Source: UBA2040 sp965660955
GTDB lineage: Bacteria > Bacteroidota > Bacteroidia > Flavobacteriales_D > Crocinitomicaceae
Assembly: GCA_965660955.1 (NCBI GenBank)
Contig: CBFIBY010000146.1
Location: 1 to 6,742 of the forward strand
Length of the DNA stretch: 6,742 nt
Direction of reading: 5' to 3'
This document shows, in pieces, positions 1-6,716 of this stretch. Within the stretch, counting starts at the first letter, position 1. Each line of letters starts with the position of its first letter. Under the pieces are notes generated by a model that saw nothing but the letters and a program-made list of their open reading frames with translations, did not search any database and was not told where the DNA came from. Both the position numbers and the translations under genes were made by a program.

Positions 1-386
1 AGTCCGGGCACTTTTACGCTTTTTCCTTCATCATCTTGGGCAACCATTGTAAAATAAGAGGAATTGCAATGTAAAGTTTCTCCCGTTCGAATGTTCTCCG
101 TTTCAACCCTCAACCCAACGACCATGGACGTGTTACCCGTGTAATTGATAGAAGCTTTCAAATGCAGCAACTGCCCCACTTCGACAGGATTCAAAAAATC
201 AACTTTGTTGACAGATGCTGTTACACAATAATTTCCAGAGTGCTTTGAGGCACACAAAAAGGCAATTTGATCCATCAAGCCGAGAATGTAGCCTCCGTGA
301 ATTTTTCCACTAAAATTGGAGTTGACAGGTGTCATTAGAATACTCATGCTGACTTGGGATTCTTCGGCAGTTTTGAATTGTTTCAT
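1..386 (-). CDS. Acyl-CoA thioesterase, hotdog fold (C-terminus cut by window edge)
   Basis: This is a probable cytoplasmic acyl-CoA thioesterase, which hydrolyses acyl-CoA to free acid and CoA. The reading frame is open from the window edge for 128 codons. From M1 at base 386, residues 25-42 carry the hotdog signature: FSGKIHGG (HGG at 30-32), then a helix with D39 in GLMDQIA, where the catalytic Asp of the HGG/D thioesterases lies. Further on are VTASVNKVDFLNPVEVGQ, the substrate-tunnel strands, and NTSMVVGLRVETEN, the dimer-core strand. The last residues seen are DDEGKSVKVPG, close to where such domains normally end, so perhaps only a short tail is missing. The frame stays open to an earlier ATG at 438-440, which would add 18 residues. 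I prefer 386 because family members usually begin about 30 residues before the HGG motif. The acyl chain preference cannot be read from the sequence. The gene lies downstream of the flavoprotein gene on the same strand, but the gap of 160-214 bases makes an operon uncertain. Confidence 0.88.
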   Translation of the reverse strand, partial: MKQFKTAEESQVSMSILMTPVNSNFSGKIHGGYILGLMDQIAFLCASKHSGNYCVTASVNKVDFLNPVEVGQLLHLKASINYTGNTSMVVGLRVETENIRTGETLHCNSSYFTMVAQDDEGKSVKVPG

Positions 387-440
387 GATTTCTTGATTTC
401 TTAGACAAGTTACTGAAAATTCAACCAAATGACTTTTCAT

Positions 441-600
441 TTTTTGTGAGTATATTAGGTCTAGTCTTCACTCCGCTTATTACTTCCCTAAATGAAAATC
501 TTTGAAAGACTTTAATGCATTTGGATAGTCTGCGCTGATACTTACGTTTACGTGGTTCGTAAAAAGTAACTCTGTCTTCTAAAGGAGTATTTACAATAAG
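441..600. other. Intergenic gap between two minus-strand genes; no gene seen
   Basis: About 160 bases separate the flavoprotein stop from the earliest possible thioesterase start. I see no credible ORF or RNA gene. One small inverted repeat (TTTACG/CGTAAA, loop of five) lies at 547-563. It has no T-run following it on the minus strand, so it is not a good intrinsic terminator for the flavoprotein gene. No TTG / TAnnTTTG promoter pair with normal spacing stands out for the thioesterase. Confidence 0.6.
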
Positions 601-1785
601 TTATTTCTCGTTCAGATTATCCGCCAAATAAACACCCATACTAGCGCATCCTTGAATTAAATACCCGCCAGTTGGCGCATTCCAATCCAACATTTCACCG
701 ATGCAGAAATGATTCTTCAATTCTTTTAATTCGAAGTTTTCATCAACTGCAGATAAATCTATCCCTCCTGAAGTTGAAATCGCTTCATCAATTGGCGCTG
801 CTTCTGTAATTTTCAATGGGAATTTCTTGATCCGATTGGCCAAGGTTGTTATGTCTAAAAATTCTTCTTTCGTCAAAGAAGGCTTGATCATGTCCACTTC
901 CGAGGTGGTCAAGTTTAATATTTCGCGCATTGTTGTAGTTATATTTGATTTCGACACCGTCATTTTTTTAATCAATGCTTCCAAAGACATATTGGGTTTG
1001 AAATCAATAAACACTTCTGCCTTTTTTTGGGTATCGAGTTGAGCTTGTATTCTTGGACTCAGCCCATAAATTGAATTTCCTTCTATTCCCGATTTCGTAA
1101 TCACCACCTCCCCTTTTTGGGTTTGATCGTCTATTGAAATCGCAATGTTTTTCAAAGGTTTGCCTTCGTGTCGTTGAACGAATTGTTTCGACCAATTCAC
1201 TTTATAGCCGCAATTTGCTGGTTTGAATGGTAGTGTAGCTATTCCTTTTTGTTCAAATAATTCCGACCAAGTTCCATCCGAACCTGTGACGTGCCAGCTT
1301 GCGCCACCTAAGGCAAAAATGACATAATCGGCGTGAACGATTTCCTTTGTATTGAATTCCAATGCATTTTCTGCATCCCAACCTGTAAACGTACGGTTGA
1401 ATTCAAATCTGACATTTTTCTCGAACAAATGCGTCTCAATCTTTTTCAAGACTTCGATGGGTTTCATACCCTCAAATGGAAAGACACGTCCACTGCTCCC
1501 AATGAATGTGCGAATGTCCAAATCGGCCAACCAATCCCCAAAATCTTGATTCGAGAAATTGTTCAGAAGTTTGTCGAAATAACCTGCAGGTGTGTAGCGT
1601 GTTTTGAAGGTTGAAATATCTTCAGAATGGGTTAAATTAAATCCACCATCTCCCGCCACGAGGAATTTCCGTCCTAAGGAAGTTTTCTTTTCATAAATGG
1701 TGACGTCAAATTTTTCAGTATCTAAAAATGCTGCAGCGAATAAACCTGTTGTTCCTCCACCTACAATTGCTACCGTTTTCTTCAT
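601..1785 (-). CDS. NAD(P)/FAD-dependent oxidoreductase, HI0933 superfamily (PP_4765-type flavoprotein)
   Basis: This is a complete 394-residue soluble flavoprotein with no signal peptide or membrane segment. The N-terminus is a Rossmann FAD-binding fold: beta strand KTVAIVGGGTTG (GxGxxG at residues 9-14) and the acidic E32 that should hold the FAD ribose. Residues 38-52 (GRKFLVAGDGGFNLT) match the GRK-x-x-x-(S/A)G-x-G-x-x-N-x-T segment of the HI0933 superfamily. GSSGRVFPFEGMKP (97-109), ALGGASWHVTGSDG (158-171), PANCGYKVNWS (189-199) and the C-terminal GEMLDWNAPTGGYLIQGC (363-380), which closes the FAD site, point to the subfamily named after Pseudomonas PP_4765 rather than the BaiN/YhiN branch. 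The length fits the family. The physiological substrate is unknown, so I give no reaction beyond FAD-dependent redox chemistry. The start at 1785 is well placed, because the Rossmann strand begins at residue 4. It is divergent from the relic gene, and no sorting or export signal ties it to the secreted proteins. Confidence 0.93.
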   Translation of the reverse strand: MKKTVAIVGGGTTGLFAAAFLDTEKFDVTIYEKKTSLGRKFLVAGDGGFNLTHSEDISTFKTRYTPAGYFDKLLNNFSNQDFGDWLADLDIRTFIGSSGRVFPFEGMKPIEVLKKIETHLFEKNVRFEFNRTFTGWDAENALEFNTKEIVHADYVIFALGGASWHVTGSDGTWSELFEQKGIATLPFKPANCGYKVNWSKQFVQRHEGKPLKNIAISIDDQTQKGEVVITKSGIEGNSIYGLSPRIQAQLDTQKKAEVFIDFKPNMSLEALIKKMTVSKSNITTTMREILNLTTSEVDMIKPSLTKEEFLDITTLANRIKKFPLKITEAAPIDEAISTSGGIDLSAVDENFELKELKNHFCIGEMLDWNAPTGGYLIQGCASMGVYLADNLNEK

Positions 1786-1795
1786 AGCACAAAGA

Positions 1796-1826
1796 TTGCT
1801 GTTTTATTTGAAAAAGAGTACTTTTG
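1796..1826 (+). promoter_or_regulatory. Bacteroidetes-type promoter candidate for the relic gene
   Basis: TTG at 1796-1798 is followed after 20 bases by TACTTTTG at 1819-1826, an exact match to the TAnnTTTG -7 element of Bacteroidetes housekeeping promoters. A start of transcription near 1833 would give a leader of roughly 70-75 nt before the ATG at 1906. The element lies in the divergent gap beside the flavoprotein start and points toward the relic gene. The match is by eye only. Its survival suggests that the decayed locus may still be transcribed. Confidence 0.5.
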
Positions 1827-1843
1827 AATAAAGGCATTCGATC

Positions 1844-1879
1844 TTCCTCAGGTTTGATTCATCGAGTACCTGAAAGGAA
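1844..1879 (+). other. Imperfect hairpin in the leader of the relic gene
   Basis: TTCC plus TCAGGT (1844-1853) can pair with ACCTGA plus GGAA (1868-1873 and 1876-1879). This gives a ten-pair stem with a two-A bulge and a 14-base loop. It would lie about 10 nt into the predicted transcript. There is no following T-run, so it is not an intrinsic terminator. It could be chance or a leader structure. Confidence 0.25.
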
Positions 1880-1905
1880 TGGAAGTCTTGCAATAAATCA
1901 ATAAA

Positions 1906-2331
1906 ATGAAAAATTTTTATTCAACTACTCTGACGACTATTTCTGTTTTAGTAGGAGGTCTTGTACAAGCTCAAAATTTAGCATCCAATCCAAGTTTCGA
2001 GAATTACACAAATACTTTTTGTGGTATATAAGGTACTGCCGATTTCAATCAAATTATGGAGGATTGGGTGAACCCGACAAACGGATCTCCGCAGGTATTT
2101 TTCACCAACATTGCCAACACTTGTTACAACTTTCAACCAAATAGTCAATACAGCGGTCCGATTGGAATCAAGGGAAGTCAGTTACCAAAAACAAAAATTA
2201 ATGTGTCTGGATTCGCAAAAGGAGTGTATAAGGTAACTTGCAAAATGGAAATACTTCGAGCACGTAAAAAATCATTAAATAATTCTGATCTGAAAGGTAA
2301 ATATTTTGTTAGCCAAATGTTCCTAGGATAA
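1906..2331 (+). pseudogene. Decayed gene for a secreted 'NPSFE'-type protein with T9SS type A tail
   Basis: From ATG 1906 the frame encodes a signal peptide (hydrophobic core, then VQAQ at residues 20-23) and NLASNPSFENYT, the start motif of many secreted Bacteroidetes proteins. An in-frame TAA at 2029-2031 (codon 42) interrupts it. The same frame continues directly with homologous-looking sequence (DFNQIMEDWVNPTNGSPQVF, then NFQPNSQYSGPIGIKGSQ), so translation clearly once read through. At about 2190 it jumps to KINVSGFAKGVYKVTCKME. This matches the end of a T9SS type A domain in spacing, residue for residue, with IDTRDLVQGIYFVKVATE of the neighbouring glucanase. The front of the sorting domain and the rest of the protein are missing, which implies an internal deletion. 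A one-base loss in the A-run at 2266-2271 would explain the lost original stop: with one more A the frame ends KKIIK-stop at 2282. The present frame runs on to 2331. A gene caller may list a 91-residue 'hypothetical protein' from 2056, which is only a fragment. The original function is unknown, perhaps a surface or matrix protein. Confidence 0.82.
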
Positions 2332-2342
2332 CTTATTGTATT

Positions 2343-2373
2343 TTGTACATTAACTAAAATATTCATACATTTA
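2343..2373 (+). promoter_or_regulatory. Bacteroidetes-type promoter candidate for the GH16 gene
   Basis: TTG at 2343-2345 (within TTTTG) is followed after 20 bases by TACATTTA at 2366-2373, seven of eight matches to the TAnnTTTG -7 element. Spacing is the same as in the candidate before the relic gene. Transcription would start near 2380, giving a leader of about 75 nt before the ATG at 2455. The stretch is very A/T-rich, so a chance match is possible. Confidence 0.42.
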
Positions 2374-2448
2374 TAATCGATATTCGAAAGAAACCAATAA
2401 ATACTTTCTTGGGAGTGATTCGTTTACCCTATACAGATTAACTAAAAT
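2349..2448 (+). repeat. 12-base direct repeat flanking the GH16 leader
   Basis: ATTAACTAAAAT occurs exactly at 2349-2360 and again at 2437-2448, 88 bases apart. The first copy lies inside the promoter candidate between its -33 and -7 elements. The second ends six bases before the GH16 start codon. It could be a paired operator or a relic of local duplication, but in such A/T-rich DNA chance is a real possibility. Confidence 0.35.
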
Positions 2449-2454
2449 CAAAAC

Positions 2455-4041
2455 ATGAAAGTTCTCGTCCTTCTATGCGCTTTAGCAGCGTTTTCCAATT
2501 CACAGGCTCAAAGTTTACCTTTTACCTTTGCAGATCCACTAGAAGATTTTATAGGCTTTGGTGGGAGCAGTTTTTCATTCAATACTGACCCGGACAACCT
2601 CGGAAACCAAGTAGGACAATTCTTCAACGATGGTTCAGGCGCCTGGCAAGGATTTACAATTGATTTAGCAAGTGCTATTGATTTGGATTTTCAAAACACC
2701 ATTTCCCTCGATTTTTATGCTTTCGATCCCAACATTCACAATATTGTGATGAAGTTGGAAAATGGTGTGAACCCTGATGTGCAAGTCACACAAAATGTTC
2801 CCGCTGGAGGTGGTTGGACCGACAGCATCGTATTTGACTTCTCAAATGCAATTTATAGTTCAAATGGCTCTCCCATTAATGCAACTGGAACATATGCCAA
2901 GTTGACCATTTTTATAGACGGGGGGAATTTAATCTCCGGAACTTACCTACTCGATAATATCAATGACGGAACAGCTGGGACAAACCCACATGCTTTGGAT
3001 GTTATATATACAGACTTAGTTTGGGAGGATAATTTTAATGTTCAAGGTCCCGTGAATGACTTCAACTGGCATCACCAAACACAAGTGATTATTCCAGGAA
3101 CGGGCTGGGCAAACGGAGAAGAACAACACTACACTGATCGAATAGATAATTCGTACGTAGACAACGCTGGTTTTCTTCATATCAAAGCAAAATCAGAAAC
3201 ATACAATGATCAAGGACTTACAAAACCTTATACCTCAGCTCGATTGAATTCAAAATTCGCCTTTACCTACGGAAGAGTGGATGTAAGAGCAAAACTACCA
3301 CTCGAAGCAGGCACTTGGCCAGCCATTTGGATGTTAGGAAAAAATATCAACGAAAATGGAGGTTATTGGGATACACAATTCGGAACGACACCTTGGCCGG
3401 CTTGTGGAGAATTAGATATCATGGAACATGGAATCTTCCCAGGACAAAGCATAGACTACATCAACAGTGCGATTCATACCACCTGCTGTCATGGCGGAAA
3501 CCCAAATCAAGGTGGTACGATAGCCTCGGATTTAGCCAATAATTTTCATGTGTATTCCATCAATTGGTCACCCGATCAAATTACCTTCCTCTTGGACGAC
3601 GTAGGTTTCTACACCTACAACCCTTCTGTCAAGAATATAGATAACTGGCCTTTCTTCGAAGACCAATATATTCTTTTGAATGTCGCTATGGGTGGTTTGG
3701 CTGGAGCAGTACAACCTGGCTTTACAGAATCTGAAATGGTGGTAGATTATGTTCGAGTTTATCAAAGTGACAACGTAAGTTTGGGCGAAAATCCAATGCT
3801 TGATAATTCGATTCAAATGCACCCCAATCCCGCGCAAGATTTCGTTCATATTTCATCGAATGATATCAAAATTAATAGGCTAACGGTATCTGATCTTCGT
3901 GGAAATGAGGTCCTTACATTGGATGTTAATGATACCCATGTTTCCATCGACACCCGCGATTTAGTTCAAGGAATATATTTTGTAAAAGTTGCGACTGAAA
4001 AAGGAGTTCGTAGCATGAAACTGGTGGTGAAAGGGATATAA
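2455..4041 (+). CDS. Secreted GH16 endo-beta-1,3(4)-glucanase (laminarinase type) with T9SS type A sorting domain
   Basis: This complete 528-residue enzyme probably cuts internal beta-1,3 (or mixed 1,3/1,4) glucan bonds outside the cell. Residues 1-19 are a signal peptide ending SQAQ. Residues 20-170 form a beta-rich module ending TYLLDNIN, which looks like a carbohydrate-binding or galactose-binding-like domain but has no firm family. The GH16 domain spans about 185-437. It holds the cleft motif GWANGEEQHYT (217-227), TSARLNSKFAFTYGRVDVRAKLP (260-282), GTWPAIWMLG (286-295) and the active site GELDIMEHG, with nucleophile E319, D321 and acid/base E324. The E-x-D-x-x-E spacing with the extra residue is the laminarinase (beta-bulge) type rather than the lichenase/kappa-carrageenase type. 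LLNVAMGG (407-414) and MVVDYVRVYQ (428-437) close the fold. Residues 450-528 (MHPNPAQDF onward, IYFVKV, ending MKLVVKGI) are a T9SS type A sorting domain, so the enzyme is exported and either anchored on the surface or released. It has its own promoter candidate and faces the lectin-like gene tail to tail. Exact glucan preference is inferred. Confidence 0.94.
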   Translation: MKVLVLLCALAAFSNSQAQSLPFTFADPLEDFIGFGGSSFSFNTDPDNLGNQVGQFFNDGSGAWQGFTIDLASAIDLDFQNTISLDFYAFDPNIHNIVMKLENGVNPDVQVTQNVPAGGGWTDSIVFDFSNAIYSSNGSPINATGTYAKLTIFIDGGNLISGTYLLDNINDGTAGTNPHALDVIYTDLVWEDNFNVQGPVNDFNWHHQTQVIIPGTGWANGEEQHYTDRIDNSYVDNAGFLHIKAKSETYNDQGLTKPYTSARLNSKFAFTYGRVDVRAKLPLEAGTWPAIWMLGKNINENGGYWDTQFGTTPWPACGELDIMEHGIFPGQSIDYINSAIHTTCCHGGNPNQGGTIASDLANNFHVYSINWSPDQITFLLDDVGFYTYNPSVKNIDNWPFFEDQYILLNVAMGGLAGAVQPGFTESEMVVDYVRVYQSDNVSLGENPMLDNSIQMHPNPAQDFVHISSNDIKINRLTVSDLRGNEVLTLDVNDTHVSIDTRDLVQGIYFVKVATEKGVRSMKLVVKGI

Positions 4042-4068
4042 AATTTCGTTTAAATCTATCCAAAAGAG

Positions 4069-6657
4069 TTACCGTAGAACTGAGACATGGCCGGTCAGCT
4101 GTATTCGATCGTCCACTTTTGGGTTTTTAAATTCAATGCTCCAAACATAAATTCCATCAGGAACGATTCGGTTGTCCCCTTTCAGATAACTTCCATCCCA
4201 ACCTTGAGCAGCATCATTGGATTGCCATATCAATTCTCCCCAACGATCGTAAATAGACATTTGAAAATCATAAGGGTCAAAGCCACTTGTGAAAATAGGG
4301 TTGAAGCTACCATTGTGCTCATCCCCGTTTGGTGTGAAAGCATTAGGAACATAGAATATTGGCTCTTCATCAACCGATATCGTTTGCCAAGCTCTATCCT
4401 CACAACCAAGAGGAGATAATGCAATTAGTTCAATTACAAATTCAGAATTCGTCGCAGAAAATGTGTGCGTTGGATTTACGTCGATGGAAGTAGCCCCATT
4501 GTCATCGAAATCCCAAGAATAACTTACCGCTCCAATTGAATTGTTCGTGAAATCAACGGTACTGTTCGATTCTGTTAATTCGTATTGAGAGAGTGTAAAT
4601 GACGCTTGTACATCCTCAACATAAATTTGATTCAATTGGGTTAAAGAGTTGGAACATCCATTGGCACTTGTAACGCTCAAGGTTATGTCATACCAACCTG
4701 GATTTATTAAATTTCCATTTACAGTTCCACATCCTAATTGACTGAAACCGTTTGATGTGGACCAAACACAATTCGAGAAATTTCCAACTGAGGTATTTGT
4801 GAAAGTTACGGCAAGTGGTGAACATCCAGCAGTATCATCAACAGAAAATGAAACCATGGGCAAAGGCTCTACCGTTATAAGAACGTTGTCGGTGTTTGAA
4901 CAACCATTCCCATCAGTTCCAGTGACTGTATATGTCGCTGTGGCCACTGGGATAAAAGCTTGTCCATCAATTATTCCATTTGGACTCCAAGCATAATTAG
5001 TCGCTCCCGAACCTGTCAAAACGGCTTGATCTCCCTCGCAGACCACCAAATCTGCTCCAGCACTAACATTTGGTAAAGCAAAAACCGTAACATTTTGTGT
5101 TGGTGTAGCAGGACAATTCCCATTGGTTGTGAACTGAAGTGTATATGTCGTTCCACCAATTCCGCCATTAATTGAACCCGTTACTGGATCAACTGTCGCT
5201 CCGTCGGCTGGGTTTGGATTAAAGCTAAAACTACCCACAACGGTTCCGCTAGTGTTAGCAGGAGGAGAAGCTGCCCCGAAACAAAAGTCGGTTGTTGAGA
5301 AAGAAGCCAAATCTTGTGGATCAACACTGATATTATTGCTAGTCTGACAGCCATTAATATCTGTGTATGTGATTGTCGTTGTTCCTGCAGAAACACCTGA
5401 AATCATTCCGCTGTTGTCAATCGTTGCAACTCCAGCATTTGAAGAGACCCACGGATTGTTAAAATTGGGAGCGCCTGAACCTACCAGTTGGGATGTCGCT
5501 CCGGCACAAATTGTAAATTGACCGGTAATTGTCGGTGTCGGATATATGGTAACTGGCACCGTAATAGTCGGTCCATTTGAACAACCAACCACGGAAGGTG
5601 TAACTGTATAATTTACAATTTGAGGAAGAGTGGAGATGTTGGTCAACGTTTCTTGGATTGAATTCCCAGTTTGCAAGGATGTACTTGCCCCAGTCACACT
5701 TGGATTCAATGTTGAAATCCAATCGAAAGTTGTATTCGGAACATTACTTGTCAAAGCAACTGCAGTTGTTCCTCCAGAACAGATCTCAACTGGCACGGGA
5801 GAATAACTAGCTATGGGCACAATACAGGTGCAAGAAGGATTGGTCACATTCGTATTCATATCCACATTACATACCCTTTGATTCTGATTGGCGCCTCCTG
5901 AGCCAGCCGTAAATCCCCAATTTACAGATGCTGGATTTGCAAAATTTGTTCGGATGTCACCGTTATAGGTAGTAACCAATACACTATCAAAATAGACCGA
6001 ATACTGTAGATTGGGTACATCCCAAATAATACAGACATCATGCAATTGACCATCCGTTACCATGCCATTCGGAGGGAGCAAACAAGATGGTCCTGCTAGT
6101 GATCCAGAGGCGGATTGATTTCCATCTACCAGAATCGTGGCGTGATCACATGAAATGTCATTGATGTTTCCAAGTGCTGGAAGAGCAGTATTCCATAAGT
6201 CCGCAGAATTATCCCAAATGTCAAATTCAACAATTACCGATGGATCTATGTTGCAATTTCCTGTGGGTAAACATCCTCCGAGGTTTCCGTATGAATAGCC
6301 GATACCTCCTCCCTCGCCGCCAAGAACGTTGGGAACACCCTCCGTTTGAAGAACGAAAGCCATACCATCACCCGAATTAAAAGCATCGAAGTTGGCTTCA
6401 AAATATAGTTTAAAGGACTGATTTAAATTTATAGGATCACAGATCCACATGCCTCCAGCATCAAACGTATTTTGCGTGAGTGAAGCACAAGCTCCTTGAG
6501 TTTGAGCAGTGCCAACAAGTTTGAATCCATTCGCTACACAGGTATTCACTCCACCACCTGAATTAACAAGTGTGGTTCCATTCACCACCACGTTCTGGGC
6601 ATGGAATGGCCAAGCAAAAAAGAAAAAGGCAGTAAGTATAGAAACTATCTGTCTCAT
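4069..6657 (-). CDS. Large secreted L-type lectin-like / PKD-Ig repeat surface protein with T9SS type B (CHU_C) domain
   Basis: This complete 862-residue, probably surface-exposed protein likely binds glycans or adheres. Residues 1-20 are a signal peptide ending FHA. Residues 22 to about 270 resemble an L-type (legume-like) lectin sandwich: SFKLYFEANFDAFNSGDGMAF (81-101) with the D of the sugar/metal site in SGDGMAF, VIVEFDIWDN (141-150) where metal ligands lie, HDVCIIWD (206-213) and ASVNWGFTAGSGG (243-255). Eleven cysteines between 40 and 278 suggest disulfides. A row of Ig-like modules follows: about 283-372; 373-446, BIG2-like (ATIDNSGMISGVSAGTTTITY); 448-526; 527-597; PKD 600-680 (SPLAVTFTNTS); and PKD 683-764 (SYSWDFDDNG at 712-721). 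Residues 766-862 are the gliding motility-associated C-terminal domain: FYVPNAFTPNGDEHN, IYDRWGELIW, GWDGSYLKG, VPDGIYVW and a final TGHVSVLR. That domain directs T9SS export and surface attachment. The start at 6657 gives the signal peptide at once. The stop lies 27 bases from the GH16 stop. The ligand is not predictable from sequence. Confidence 0.93.
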   Translation of the reverse strand: MRQIVSILTAFFFFAWPFHAQNVVVNGTTLVNSGGGVNTCVANGFKLVGTAQTQGACASLTQNTFDAGGMWICDPINLNQSFKLYFEANFDAFNSGDGMAFVLQTEGVPNVLGGEGGGIGYSYGNLGGCLPTGNCNIDPSVIVEFDIWDNSADLWNTALPALGNINDISCDHATILVDGNQSASGSLAGPSCLLPPNGMVTDGQLHDVCIIWDVPNLQYSVYFDSVLVTTYNGDIRTNFANPASVNWGFTAGSGGANQNQRVCNVDMNTNVTNPSCTCIVPIASYSPVPVEICSGGTTAVALTSNVPNTTFDWISTLNPSVTGASTSLQTGNSIQETLTNISTLPQIVNYTVTPSVVGCSNGPTITVPVTIYPTPTITGQFTICAGATSQLVGSGAPNFNNPWVSSNAGVATIDNSGMISGVSAGTTTITYTDINGCQTSNNISVDPQDLASFSTTDFCFGAASPPANTSGTVVGSFSFNPNPADGATVDPVTGSINGGIGGTTYTLQFTTNGNCPATPTQNVTVFALPNVSAGADLVVCEGDQAVLTGSGATNYAWSPNGIIDGQAFIPVATATYTVTGTDGNGCSNTDNVLITVEPLPMVSFSVDDTAGCSPLAVTFTNTSVGNFSNCVWSTSNGFSQLGCGTVNGNLINPGWYDITLSVTSANGCSNSLTQLNQIYVEDVQASFTLSQYELTESNSTVDFTNNSIGAVSYSWDFDDNGATSIDVNPTHTFSATNSEFVIELIALSPLGCEDRAWQTISVDEEPIFYVPNAFTPNGDEHNGSFNPIFTSGFDPYDFQMSIYDRWGELIWQSNDAAQGWDGSYLKGDNRIVPDGIYVWSIEFKNPKVDDRIQLTGHVSVLR

Positions 6658-6687
6658 AGGACGAACAAATTACATTCGTAAATTTAT

Positions 6688-6716
6688 AAAAAATAAACTT
6701 ATGGTAAAAAAGACAA
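6688..6716 (-). promoter_or_regulatory. Weak promoter candidate for the lectin-like gene
   Basis: Read on the minus strand, TTG (6716-6714) is followed after 18 bases by TATTTTTT (6695-6688), seven of eight matches to TAnnTTTG. This would give a short leader of some 20-25 nt. Spacing is slightly below the usual 19-21 and the DNA is almost pure A/T, so the call is tentative. The rest of 6658-6742 shows no gene. Confidence 0.25.

Noticed and set aside
387..440. Earlier in-frame ATG for the thioesterase at 438-440
   Set aside because: It is open, but it adds 18 residues before the usual family start and has no better upstream signal. Kept as an alternative, not the main call.
547..563. Six-pair inverted repeat downstream of the flavoprotein gene
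   Set aside because: Short stem, and the T-rich part lies before rather than after it in the direction of transcription.
2029..2031. Programmed read-through or recoded stop in the relic gene
   Set aside because: The stop is TAA, not TGA or TAG, no recoding structure is evident, and the same gene carries other lesions, so decay is simpler.
2056..2331. Stand-alone 91-residue protein starting at ATG 2056
   Set aside because: It starts in mid-domain, lacks a signal peptide, and continues in frame the sequence before the TAA at 2029. It reads as part of the relic gene.
4034..4057. Imperfect AT-rich hairpin over the GH16 stop and the convergent gap, possible two-way terminator
   Set aside because: About eight weak pairs with a mismatch and no T-run on either strand, so it is too weak to call as a terminator.
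4087..4419. 110-codon open frame on the plus strand opposite the C-terminal domain of the lectin-like protein
   Set aside because: It lies fully inside a well-supported gene on the other strand, and its translation shows no recognisable domain, so it is a shadow frame.
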